This document shows positions 48,761-61,357 of a stretch of 64,000 nt of DNA, piece after piece; positions within the stretch are counted from its first letter, which is position 1; each line of letters opens with the position of its first letter. A program made the translations under genes and the position numbers. The notes below the pieces were generated by a model. It did not search any database and was not told where the DNA came from. It worked only from the letters and a program-made list of their open reading frames with translations. The DNA comes from Circinella minor (Eukaryota; Mucoromycota; Mucoromycetes; Mucorales; Lichtheimiaceae): NCBI GenBank assembly GCA_016758965.1, contig JAEPRB010000065.1, positions 62,001 through 126,000 of the forward strand, read 5' to 3'.

Positions 48761-51700
48761 TGTTTTGTTTGTAAATAGTTGGGATTTGGAAAAAAAAAAG
48801 TTTAAGAAAAGAAAAATTAAGGAAAGGAACAAAAGAAAAAAAAGAGAAACCGAAAAGAAAAGGGTATTATGAAGTGGGACTATAGTTTTTTTTTTATATA
48901 AGGTGTTGTTATTTGCCCTTTGAAGCATCCATTTCTGCAGTCAAATACACAAAAAAGGTTCCGTAACTCATGCCTAAAAAAGCGAGTTTGCGTCTAATCT
49001 TGGCTTTAATTTCAATGCAACAACAATTTTATGATACTATCAATAGGTTAATTACTGATTCTCTTTCCCTTTTTCCATCATCATTACTTAATCTTAAAAT
49101 ATATATTTATTTATTTTTACTTAATTGTTGGCCTAATTTGTTATTCCATTTCTCTGTTCTATTGAATTAACTGAAAGATTACTATCAATGAACTAGAATA
49201 AAAACTTCCCCCCCCCAAAGCAAGTAAGAGGGAAAAAAAGTATAAAAAGTAGTTCTCCTTGAAACTGCGTGGGCTGACTTGTCTAAAAATGGCAAGTGTC
49301 TACTGCTTTGGGTAAGAGAATGAATGATTGTTCGTTTAATCAAGTAATTGGTTGCATCATGAGCTCTAGCAGATTCTTCCATCCAATTATATATATATAT
49401 ATTAAAAGAAGAAGAAAAATTTTGTCTTCTTTTCTTCCTAAAAAATATTGCCTGAATGTTTGAGGAGTTGTAGTATTTTTATTTTTATTTTTTATTTTTC
49501 GAATTTGAGTTTGAATGCCTCCTTCCACATTTGTTATCCCTGACAATCCCAAAACCTCCTGAAAAAAATCCTTATTCTTTTTACCTATGATTTCTCCACC
49601 AAACTCCCCTTTTTTCCTCCGCAAATTTTTTTAGCATCCCCCAAATAAAAGTAAAGGAGCTTACCTACCCCACTTTTCGCACAAAGCTGTTAAAGTCGGT
49701 CTCATCAGGGTCCAGTCAATAAAATCAGGTGTGATGATGATGATGGTGGGTGATGGTGGCAAGCCCAGTTAAATTGCATGGGTGGCAAAAATTCACCCAC
49801 ATCGGAAATTCATCATCACTTCAACTTTTCGAAATTAGGGGAAGCTGTATTTTTAAATAATAGATTAATCATTTTTTCCTTCGACCCCCCCCCCCAAAAA
49901 AAAAATTCAACATTTAATTCCATTTCGAAAATATAATGTAACAACAGACTCCCGTAGTGTAATACAATATAAACAATGAAGAATTTTTTTTATTTCCCAT
50001 AATGTAACAAAAAAAAATTCAGGCGTATCACGATCACTCTTCCCGAGCTTCATCATTAGTATCACAAATCGGGATGAGGATGGGTTATGTCCCGATCCAC
50101 TTGTCCAGGCGTCAAACACTAAAGATATATATGTAAGTGTTTTTTTTACACCAAACTGTTGAATTTGTTGGGGATGGTGATAAAATAAATGACGTTGCTG
50201 TTATGATTAGAAGAGTCATCGAACTATTACGTATGCGGTAATCAAAAAAAAAAATAAAGAAGGAGCTACCGTTTTTTTGCTTCTGTTCCGAATTTTTTTT
50301 TGTTAGTAATAACAACGCCTAAATCAGAATCCAGTAGCGAAAGGATTAAAACATCCATGTACTGGAGGCACTCAATAAACATTTCTTGATGAAAGAACGT
50401 GATAACAGCTCCTATTAACAAGAAAATATAATACTAAAGTGCTGACAAGCGCGTCTTTTTTGTAACTTAAATTCTTAAGCACAACTACATCCCCCAAATG
50501 CAACATGTATGTTTGCCTCCTTTCTTATAAACCTTATGCACACCGGTACACTATGCAGACTTGAGATCTAAAAGAATATCAATAAAATAATTGATCAGTG
50601 ATTGTTGTTAAAATTACGTAGGAATGGGAACAATCAGTTTTTCTCAAACAAAACGATATAATAATAAAAAAGTACACCGTCTTATCTTATAAAACTGTGT
50701 CACAGATAACGAACCATCTTCTAAGTCTGTTCTTCAGTTGCACACGATGATGATACCTTTTACCTTTTAAAATCTAATGTAACAGTTGTTGTTTTTTCTT
50801 GTAACATTGTCAAAATTGTCTTCTAAAAATAGTAAAGCAGATGATGATAATAAATAAACATTTAGGTTTGACTGTTACAGTGAACAAAAATATAAAGAGG
50901 GATCTGACGCATGGAAAAGAAGAAATAGAATAATTTTTATTCTATATCTTTCAACAAGAAGATGACTTTTTTGTTGTTTTGCTTCAAGAAAAATAAGAAC
51001 GTTCGAGTTCTACTGAAATGTTTCTCATTCTTTCTATCTTCTGTTTTAAAATAAGGCAACATTGCGTACGTAACAAATATTTTTTTTTGTAGAAAAAGTA
51101 GTAAAAACAGTAGTAGCAATTAAGAATAATTTTGAATTTGACGTGATCAGCATATGAAAAATAAAACAAAAAAAAGCTATATACATTTTGAATGATTTCG
51201 TGAAAGCGTGGAGAAAGGAAAATTATAATTTATTTTCATTCTCTCTCTTTCACACACACATACACACACACATACGCAAGTGTTTAAACCGATCATGAAT
51301 ACTGTTTATAACTTTGTATGCATAGCACACGGTCATCATTCACGGTACCGGCAAAGTAACGATTATTATAATAATGAGCTGTTTTGATTATTATGATTTT
51401 ACATACACTCATTAACAACAGGTTTATAACTGTAATTCTCTGACTATTATATAAAGCATAGTACAATGGCATATCTTTTTCTAACAGTCTATCATATGTT
51501 GCCAATAAGCAACAGCTTAAAAAATAATATAGCTACTATAGTTATATACATTTAGATAATAGAACAGGTTTAATTATGTATCTATGTAGTAAAAATAAAG
51601 CTGTTGATAATATTTCTACTGACCAACTTTTCTGTCAATTTTTTTCTTTAAAAAAAAAGTTATAAAAACAATAAGGGAGTGATGTGACAGATAATTATTC

Positions 51701-52922
51701 CACATTTTTATTACTATATTTGTATAGAAATATTATTTTGATAATCAATAAAGGGGTTGTTTTCAAATATAAATATCATTATTGGTTCCTTCCATATGAT
51801 GGTAACAACAAGAGATCCTGAGGTTAATATTTTAAATAAGCTAATTACATTGCTATTTACTAATTCGGTACTCTAGCAGTAGAAAATAACAAAAAATGTT
51901 ATGAATTTCTAGATGGTACATTCCACTCATTAATACATAACAAAAAAAACTTATAATGGACTTATTTTAAAAGTGATAACCAAATATTCGTTATGCAAAA
52001 CAATAATAATGAATAATTGAATAAATTGAAACGAAAACTTTTAACTATTTTGTCGGGTTATCAATGAATCACACGTGCCACTGTACTCTGTAAGCGCAGC
52101 ATAATTATGCATGCAGCAACCAAAAAAAGCGATTGTAATCATACTTAATAAATCTTCAAATGTCTGTGCTACTTATATAGGATAATCATACACTTATCAT
52201 GATGCAAAAATCTAATAAAATCAACCCTTTCTTTTCATCCACCTATTTGTCGATCGCACTGGTGATAACTATATACGAAAAACCGAAATAATTGTACCAA
52301 ATTCTTTAAAATCAATAGTTGGAGTAGATCTTTTTTTTTTCAAATTAACTTGTCCTACGTACAACTTTCATGTTTTAAATAGGAATGTAGACAAAAGTTT
52401 GTTGCAAAAAAAATAGATCTTTCTTTGCTGTTTATTTTATTAATATTTTTTCAAAACACTTTATATCTCCAATACATTTCCAACACTTAATATTAGTAGA
52501 AGTGAAAATAAGACAGATTGAATAAATAAGCACATATCATGTTTGCTTTTTTAACGGAAAGTAGCATATAAGTTTTTAAAGCATTTAATTTCTAGTACAA
52601 CTACGTTTTTTCGGTTCTAATCTAGAATAAAATTTGATATGCGCATAGGAGAACTACTCGTTAGAGAAATGTTGTAAAGAATAAAGACGTTACCTATGTC
52701 ATGGACGAAAAATTAAGAAAAATACGCCACTTAATTGATGTTATTATTCAATGTGATATTTTTTCTTGAGAATTAAAAGTAGTGTCGTTAAAAAATTTCA
52801 ATCGTACCTCCTATTAAAATATTATTGTCACCGAGCTGCTTTATGCCGTGTCACCTTTTCCATCTTTGAGATGCTGCACAAAGTACGTAGTTACATGTAT
52901 TTTTTTTTTTGCTGTTTTTGCT
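48761..52922. other. Gene-free region upstream of the FYVE gene
   Basis: Homopolymer-rich DNA: poly-A/T throughout, C-runs near 49211 and 49886, and a GATGATGATGATGG stretch near 49735. No open frame exceeds 95 codons with protein-like composition. The FYVE-gene promoter should be at 48761-49200. I see no RNA gene or element here. Confidence 0.55.
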
Positions 52923-54380
52923 TTACTGACTAGAATCGAGCAGATTATTTGTCTGTTTAAACATGTTTGAGATAATACAAGAATGACCCTCTCTTCCGAC
53001 ATACCAATTTAAAATTTTGTATAATTGACTTCTAAGCCTTTTGATTAATATTAGAAATGAAACTAAAGGACACAATTGGTTTGAAGAAAATTGAACCAAT
53101 GGTTTATATAGTAATAGAACAAAATGATATACGTATAGATCGACATCTTTAACAAAATAACCATCATTAGAAACTGAGCCAAGACTGTCCAGTCTGAAGC
53201 AACACAGTCCATTGGCATAGTTAGATTTAGCCTTCCATTTAACAACAATAATTTTTCCAATTGTTGCGTACGTAGGTATATTGTGCGACTTATTTTTCAA
53301 CTAAACTGTAATAGATCCAGTAGTCGTCAAATATCTTGTCTTGTAATACATAGCATACGTAACATAACTTATAGTGAGACTGAGTATATACATATATATG
53401 AAGAATGTGCACAAATTCTAATAGCGAGTTACATAGCCATTGGTTGCGAAGCCATTGTAAATTATAAATGAACTTCAGCGTAAAACTATATGATAGTGAT
53501 TTCCCTGCTTAAAGATCTTATGATACATACTCTTATAAATAGTACGTACATGTTTTTCAACATTGATCTACTGTATCAGTATGCATACTAAGTTTGACAT
53601 CTTGATAAATAGAACTACAGAAGGAATACTATTGCAATCTATTGTTTTTATTAACAAAATTTGGGTACTCCGTATCGATTTATCCATTTATACTCGTGAG
53701 TCATATGTATTGCGTATCGTTGAAGTTGAGCGAGCCAAACAGGTGATTGTAAACACTATTGGTTTCCCTGTTTTACATTATCATTCGAAAACAAAAAAAG
53801 GAATCATTTTATTATCAGTCACAGTAAAATTATTCTACTGCTTCCTAGTATAGATTAACCAACAAAATAAATTTGATGATATATCATGATATTTTGCAAC
53901 AAAGCATTGTCTATACAACCATCGTTTAATCTCTAACAATATGGTATAAATTATAAAGCTTTCGTATTTTCATATTAATATATATTATGGCAAACTAATT
54001 TTTTTGAGAAGTAAGAAGAATTGAAGCAATAATGGTTCCCAATGGCGAAACAAGTAAACATGCTTGTTATTATATTATCATTGATGGGTAATTATTAGGA
54101 AGATTAGTTATATATTATTTGATGTCAAAGGTAAATGAAAATAGCGTTACTTAATAATATACTATAATAAATAAACTTTCTCTATTTCACTTGACTTGTG
54201 AACCATGCAATGATCAGTATCAGATCGCACGGACCACTTACTATTTTGAAGATAAGTATATGTGCTCTAATTCCTCCGCCAAAAAAAAAAAAAAACTGAT
54301 CTCCCACCAAACTCGTTTTCATTTATCAAGTGGCGATAAATTATCATTATAAAATACAGTTATTTTTAATTTAAAATATC
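52923..54380. other. Two orphan open frames, no supported gene
   Basis: The longest frames in this desert are 52923-53300 (minus, 125 codons, starting MKNKSHNIPTYATIGKIIVV) and 53563-53853 (plus, 96 codons, with SYVLRIVEVERAKQVIVNT). Both have mixed, protein-like composition but no motif I recognise, no good splice context and no neighbouring exons. They may be remnants of decayed multi-copy ORFs. Confidence 0.4.
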
Positions 54381-55540
54381 TTAATAATCTTGAACTCCTG
54401 TATATACTGATTGTTGTTGTGATAATTCTGCATCTGTTGAATCTGATTCTTCATCAAAATACTGATCATGAATATCTTGTTCTTGTTGTGCAATATCGTC
54501 ATAAGCCTAGATATCATGGTTGTGTATGTATATGTCAACAACAGTATAACCATATCAGCTCCATATATATATATGTAATACTCAACACATACCTCATTTT
54601 CATCTACAGTGGTATAATCAAATTTTGTCTAACCAGAAAAAAGATTGTAAATAGTCATAAAATATTGTTAAATTACAATATTTAACTTACATCTTTTCCA
54701 GACAAAAATCGTTCTTCTAGTAATCGTATAAGTTCTAGTCGCTGTTGTTCTCGAAATGCCATCATCTTTTCAATATCTTCTTTATTTTCTTCATCTCTTT
54801 CCATATATTCAGTGTCTTCTTCGTCAGTTACCATAATATTCTTATTATTGTATGTCGATTCTCCCATTTTCAAATCTCCATCTTCATCCTCATCCTCACT
54901 ATCTTCTTCCTCTTCTTCAAATTGTTCTTCATCAATCAGTTTCTGTCTTTGAACCTGTTCACGAGCATTTCTTCGATCCATATTCCCCAATAACCGTTGT
55001 ACAAGATTCTCTTCTGGGTCATAAGGATGATCTTTTTCGTCTTCGGTAAGATGTTGACCAATAAATTGTTCATAAAGTACAGGATCATGCTGTTGCATAG
55101 ATTCATCCGAAAAATAACTGGACCCATGTAAATGTCGTTTTAAATATTCGTATCGTCGGTTATGTATTATCTTACGTTGTGTACGTTCTTCTTGAGGTGT
55201 TGGTAAAAGTTGTTTTAAATAAATGTCAACTTCGTATTCTTCTTCTGCAATATTATAAGAGTATAGTATGACAAAATATAGTTCATATTTAGTATATATA
55301 TATGTTGTGAGGAAATAAGGATCATTATCAAATCTCACCTCGAAATGGTTCAAATTCTTGTAAAATGCCGAATGGAAGGTGACGACCCCATCTACTTAAA
55401 AAGAGACCACGATCCTGTTTTAATATTCGTTGCATTGTTTCTTGTTTCTCGTCTGTACTAGCTTCCATTTCATCGGGTTGAAGAGCTTTAAATGGAATTT
55501 CATCGACATGTTCACGAATATATTCTGCTATAGTATCCAT
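54381..55540 (-). CDS. CCDC97-domain protein (DUF2052)
   Basis: Four exons (55339-55540, 54691-55244, 54593-54628, 54381-54506) give 305 residues. The conserved N-terminal half matches the CCDC97 family: a helical region before QDRGLFLSRWGRHLP, then the core RRYEYLKRHLHGSSYFSDES followed by MQQHDPVLYEQFIGQHLTED. A glutamate/aspartate tract and a coiled coil (EDIEKMMAFREQQRLELIRL) follow. Human CCDC97 is reported to associate with the SF3b part of the spliceosome, so a splicing-related nuclear role is plausible here but inferred. The start is the ATG at 55540; a further in-frame ATG lies upstream near 55675. It is divergent from the large unknown gene with 189 bp between start codons. Confidence 0.8.
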
Positions 55541-55729
55541 TTTCTCTCTGAAAAAAAAAGGCAAGAGAAAAAAAAACTCAGTGTAAAAGTTTATTTTTAT
55601 GCATACCATATTTAATTGACAACCCAACCCACTATTACTGCTACTATTACTATTTACCTTACTTTTTCCTGTCATAAATTTGATGCAACATCACTTTCAG
55701 GTAAATAATGAACTATAATACTCGATGAA
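55541..55729. promoter_or_regulatory. Bidirectional promoter, CCDC97-like / unknown gene
   Basis: 189 bp between the two proposed ATGs. If the alternative first exon of the plus-strand gene (ATG near 55683) is used, the spacer is even shorter. No motif assigned. Confidence 0.5.
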
Positions 55730-58700
55730 ATGAAGAATGTAAGTATATAAATCTTATATTATAGACCGATATTTCTGGTGTCTTAGAATATGCAACGGTA
55801 ACTTCACCAAGGTAAATAAATTATGATTTAGATCTAGTTTTTAATTTTGTTTAGATCGCTGATTTTTTTTTTTCTTTTCAATTAGTTGCGATTTTGTTCA
55901 TGTATTGCAAGGATCTTTACTAGAGACATTGAATTATTTCAAGCGATCACCCGATGCCCTGGACGCTTTGCACATAGTATTGTTCCGAGCATGGCATAAT
56001 AAAGAAGGTAAATAATAACTATATAAACGCAAAAGTTATATGACTTAAAGAAAACAGGGAGCTTATTTATATAAATATCTGGTAGAATATATGAGTAATT
56101 TTTCAATATCACGCTATCAACGAGGTATTCGAACGAATGAATATATACGATTAATGGATTTAAATAACCTATTCGAACGTACCATGAGTCATCTATATGA
56201 AATGCCAATTGAGGTAAAGTTAGCGATATAATGATTTAGTATTACCATTATATCCAAGTCTACACGTGATTGTAATAATAAATAATAACAATAATATTTC
56301 ACGATTGCTATAGGAAGCTATCGATGCACTTCAGCAACTGATACTTGCCGATCCATCTCCTCGTTATCTCACTTATTATTTCCGCATTAGCAATACTATA
56401 TCAGATAATCAACAATATTCTCGAGCTATTGATTTCATTACTCAACAAAAACTCAACACCATCAATGAAAATGATTTTATTAATATATCAGCCTTAATTC
56501 ATGAACAGCAACAGCTACAGGAAAATACAACCTTACCACGATCAGTGAAATTGACTCGACTGATGGCTTGGCTTCAATCTAATACTTGTGTTACTTTCAC
56601 TGAAAAATCACCGATTGAAAGTAATGATTTACCCAAGAAGCGACGGATTATTATTAAAACTTTGGATGATATTAGGTAGATAAAGCTATTGGGGATCGAT
56701 GGGGTTCGTGAAAATGATGAGGGAATATTTTGATTTTTTTTTCTCTTTTACTCAAAACAAAGCAAAAAAAAATTAGAAGAGAAACATCAGATCTTAGGAC
56801 GCAATGGAATAATAATAACAATAATAACAAATATTCAAATGCACACGAAAAAGCATTTATAATCATTTGTCAACATTTACAACGCCATACACAACCAAAA
56901 AGATCTCTTGAATACAAAGAAGTTCAATCACAACAACAGGAAAATGAAAATGAAAAATCTGTTTTTGATTATGATAATAGTGATAATTGTACCGAATTCT
57001 TGAACAATACCTTTGACCGTATGATTCGAGAACTTTCACTGGATAAAAATAATTCGTTAACTTCTTGGAAATTGTGGTGTTTACAAGTATTATTGGAAAG
57101 AAGTTCTGGATTCAAATCTGTGATGATAGCCATGGTTCAGTTTTCCGATTTGTGGATCAAGTGGGTCCTCCTCTTTCGTTTTTTTTTTTGATAGATAATT
57201 TTAATGCTTATTATTACTTGATTTATAGAAACTAACTCAATCTAAAATGATAATAATAATATTAAAAAGGGACTGGTTACAACCTTATGCTAAAGATACA
57301 TTTGTATCTCTTATTATCAAGGAAAATCTTCTTACTCAGTACTATCATCATTTTTACAAGGTTTTTTATTGTATACCAACAGAAGAAAAAGAAGGGAAAA
57401 CAGTAAGTGGGAAATGGATTAATAGCATGAAAAAAATAAGGGTATAGTCTTCCGCAAGAGAATTTATGTGAATTTCATATATAGGTAGCAGATCTATGTT
57501 TCTTTTTCTTTCATTTACTGATAAATATCACTGATAAAAAAAAATCTTTGGTATTCCGAGACTATGTCTATCAACACATGTAATTAAATATCTTTTTTTT
57601 AATTGTTTGATTGTTAAAACGAAAGAAATGTTCTTAACGATTTTTTGAAATTACTTAGATCCACTCAATATTCGATCGATTATAATTTATTCGATATCGA
57701 TAATCCACCTATTAATATGGATGCGGAATTGACCAAGGCATTTAATCAATGTAATAGTGAAACGGTTGTGTGGGATTCTACTATGCAAAGACTGACAGCT
57801 GTAAGTCGCCACTTTCTATAAATTTCTATACATGTTTGAATAGTAACTTGTTTACTTATTTAACTTTTTTGAAAAAACAGCTGACAACAATTCATCCAAA
57901 AGCGGTTGTCATGGAAATGGTTGCACAATGTTGTCTAAATAAGGATCGTCATTCCACCACAATTCCTGTGTTACGTTCCTTGGGTAAATTATGCCGTACT
58001 AGGATTAAACAAATTGGGAAATCAACTACCACTACTCTTCTTGTCCACTGTTTGAAATTACTTTTGGATGAATGGAGTATAGATATGATTCGAGATAATC
58101 TTATCAATATAACGACATTTATTAAGGTTTGTAGTGAAGGATTGGTAAGTCATTTAATATTTTATTTTTGGGTTTCGATTCGCATATGATAACTCTTTTT
58201 TATTCCTTCCATTTATCGTTTGTAACTAGAATATGTACGATGAATATCCACCATTATTAGTTCCTCAACGACATGTAAAGGAGAATATGGGTGTGTTGAT
58301 TGATCTTGAACGTTTCATACCGGAAGAAATTATACCATGGTTAACTCTTAAAGAACCACAGCACCAAAAACATGATATCTTTCGAAAGCTTGGATTGACA
58401 ATATTGGATATGCTTTGTGATAGTGAATCAATTAAATGGAATGACTGGAGCTCAGCACTCAACAATGAAAAGGACGATATGAAACCTATTGGATGTCTCG
58501 ATTCAATTCTTTTGGCTCGTACGATTTCACGAATTCTCGATATGCGTAGTAACAACAGTCTTAGTATCGATGATCTGGAAGCAGCACTTTCATTTCAAAA
58601 AAAGTTAGCAGTTGTGATGAATGTAATTTATACTAAACAGCCGTCTGCAGAACTAATTACCTTTTTCGACGAACTTCAAACCAAATATGGTAAACAAAAA

Positions 58701-60125
58701 TATTTTTTTTTAATTACCAAGGAGAACAAAAAAGTAAAATATATTATGGACATATTGATTTTGAGTTATGCTATATACATTTTTAGATTGGCGAACGTGT
58801 ATGACTTGGAATGATTGTCAATACTCGATCTCATTTAATCAAGATCAAAGAAGGCTATCCAAGATCAATATACCTGCTCAACTTGAGTCTATTGTAAACG
58901 ATCTGGGTGGTACCTGCCACTCTTATCAACCGCCAAATGTGCAGCAGAACGATGGTGATGGCTGGTCAATGCTTTTTGAAGGATGTAAACTTTCGTCTTG
59001 TTTTATTACACAACTATTTGCAGCAAAAGACTATTGGACATATCATCTAATGCTTTTGTGGAATCACCCAAATGATGATACATTTGTTTCTCAACATTTA
59101 AAAGAAGCATTATACCCTTCCTTGGCATCAAGTACCACATATGAATATGAACAACTACTGGTTCGATTTTTAGGCGAACTTTATGATTCTTTTGATACAG
59201 CTGGAAAATCAATACGAGAATATAATAATTATACCAATCAAGGTATAAAAGCACTTGTTGAGCTACTCAATGATTCAGGTAAAATATAACATAGACAGAG
59301 AGCAGCATAATATTTTTAGAATATGATGATTAACGTGGTACTATCATTCTCGTCATTATCTTATCAGATGCCAAGATATTTTGGTTTGTACTCTATATGT
59401 GCAAGCTCTTAAAGGACGAAATATTATCAACGCGTTCCGAAGACAGTTTATCCTATTCGTTAGGTATTATTAAAGCTTTTAATGCTTGTCATACTTGGTC
59501 CAAACCTTTCCATATACCACAAGGAACGTTAGCGTCATTACGCATGTTTCGAGAAGCTTTATTTGACGATGATATGACCCAACAAAACATAGCCAAACTA
59601 TGGGATTCATCAGGTCAAGAAACGGATGATATTACTAATGCAATGGTCATTGATGTACATTATCCCTTTATGGATATTAGCAGCCGATCTAGACAAGCAT
59701 TATCCATTCTCGCCTTTTGTTACTTATGTGACGTATTTTATTATCATCATCAACAGCAGCAACAGCGTCATGAAAATAATGTCGATATATGTGAACTATT
59801 ACGTGTTCCAATACTTCAAATTGTTGAAGGTCTTCAAGCAAGTGAACGAAGAAATCGATTCAGTGGATTGGCAAGCAGTCAAGTTCAATCAAGGCTGGAT
59901 AAGTGGAAAAAGACAAATAATAAACCTAAACGTCGGGGGCTTCTACGAGATGTGATTGAACCTTATGATAAAGAAGTTGTTTTATTTTACATAGCTTTGT
60001 TAAATGAGGACCCTGGATTACAGAATATTTTATTACAATCTTTACAACTTAATGAAGAAGAAGGAGACCAAGTTTCAACAAAGAAAAATGTGCATAAAAA
60101 ACATCATCATATTTATTGTATATAG
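55730..60125 (+). CDS. Large helical protein, family not recognised
   Basis: Thirteen exons join in phase to 1,139 residues: 55730-55738, 55765-55811, 55886-56007, 56062-56213, 56314-56675, 56777-57160, 57270-57402, 57485-57579, 57659-57800, 57881-58144, 58230-58689, 58787-59278, 59368-60125. The first exon is uncertain: 55730 encodes only MKN, and an ATG near 55683 (MQHHFQ) also splices in phase. Composition is leucine-rich and amphipathic throughout (SLLETLNYFKRSPDALDALH, EEAIDALQQLILADPSPRYL, VPVLR-type helices, LLVHCLKLLLDEWSIDMIRD). That suggests a HEAT/ARM-like helical repeat scaffold with short Asn/Gln-rich loops. A basic patch (KKTNNKPKRRGLLRDVIE) precedes the C terminus. No catalytic motif, membrane segment or signal peptide is visible. 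Large scaffold subunits of nuclear complexes (Integrator, Fanconi or replication-repair type) are possible, but I cannot name one. Confidence 0.75.
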
Positions 60126-60458
60126 ATTTTATAGTACTACTAAACACTTGTAATTTTTCACTATAAGAAAATAATATGTACTTCATAAAAAATCATTAAA
60201 AATGTTTTCAACGAAATCCAGAGTAGAAGTACTGATATCACTGTAGTAACAGGAAAGAATAAGATAACTAAGATTGCGTTACTTATGAGATGATTGTTCA
60301 AAATAATTTTATTATTTCTATAATAAACTAGCTGTATACCGGACTTTGTATAGTGGTCGGCTGCATTCCATTATGGTGAACAAATCGAGCGCAAGCAAGG
60401 CATTTGGGTTCCGCTGTACTAGGTCTTTGGCTCCCCCTCTTTTCCCTAACCAGCAATC
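60126..60458. promoter_or_regulatory. RPS16 promoter with pyrimidine-rich leader
   Basis: 333 bp between the unknown gene and RPS16. The last 100 bp are much richer in G and C than the surroundings. A C/T tract, CTCCCCCTCTTTTCCC at about 60431-60446, lies just before the ATG, resembling the pyrimidine tracts found at ribosomal-protein transcription starts. Confidence 0.5.
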
Positions 60459-61357
60459 ATGGAAGCTGTCCAGACTTTTGGTCGCAAGGTGCGTAACATA
60501 CGAAACGATTAACGGATGGATAGATAGATAGATACATGGATGGATGAACGTGAAAAAAGGATGGATTGATAAAAACGGTCGATTGGAAAAAGAAAAAAAG
60601 GGGATAGAAAAAAAAATATATTCGATTGTCGAAATTCAAATAATGCAGCAAAATAAAATGGGGAACTTTTTAGAAGAGACTTCACATTATATTTTTATAT
60701 AATAGAAAATCGAAAACCATTAACATAATTTGTATTCATGATAATAATTAAATAGAAAACTGCCACCGCTGTTGCTCACTGCAAGCGTGGACGTGGTCTT
60801 ATCCGCGTCAACGGCTCTCCCCTTGAACTCTTGGAACCCGCCATTTTGAAGTTCAAGGTCTACGAAGTTATCCTTCTCCTCGGTGAAGAGCGTTTCGCTA
60901 ACGTTGACATCCGCATCCGTATCCAGGGTGGTGGTAAGAATTTAAATTGCTTTTTATTTAAATTAAAGAATTCAAATTTGTTTTATTTAAAAATTAGATC
61001 AATACTAAAAAAATTAATTTCATTATTTATTATTATAATAATTTAGGTGTTGTTTCCCAAGTCTACGCTATCCGTCAAGCTCTTGCCAAGGCTATCGTCG
61101 CTTTCTACCAAAAGTACGTCGATGAAGCTTCCAAGAAGGAAATCAAGGAAATCCTTGTCCAATACGATCGTACCCTTCTTGTCGCCGATCCCCGTCGTTG
61201 CGAACCCAAGAAGGTAAAATATTTTTTTTTTTTTTTTACTTTTTATTATTTATTTTTTTTACTGAAACAGAATCTAACTTAATGTTTATTATTATTATTT
61301 TTATGATAGTTCGGTGGTCCAGGTGCCCGTGCACGTTTCCAAAAGTCTTACCGTTAA
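60459..61357 (+). CDS. RPS16: 40S ribosomal protein S16 (uS9)
   Basis: Component of the small ribosomal subunit whose C-terminal tail reaches the P site. Four exons (60459-60488, 60756-60933, 61047-61213, 61310-61357) give 140 residues. The sequence begins [20 protein letters not shown]. It continues with [38 protein letters not shown] and [20 protein letters not shown], and ends in the invariant RFQKSYR. The first intron (267 nt) falls after codon 10, a short first exon as is common for ribosomal-protein genes. Coding exons use C-ending codons (GTC, CTC, ATC, CGT) far more than other genes in the window, as expected for very high expression. Confidence 0.97.

Noticed and set aside
52923..53300. 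125-codon minus-strand frame as a gene
   Set aside because: No recognisable family, weak start context and no supporting exons; listed only as an orphan frame.
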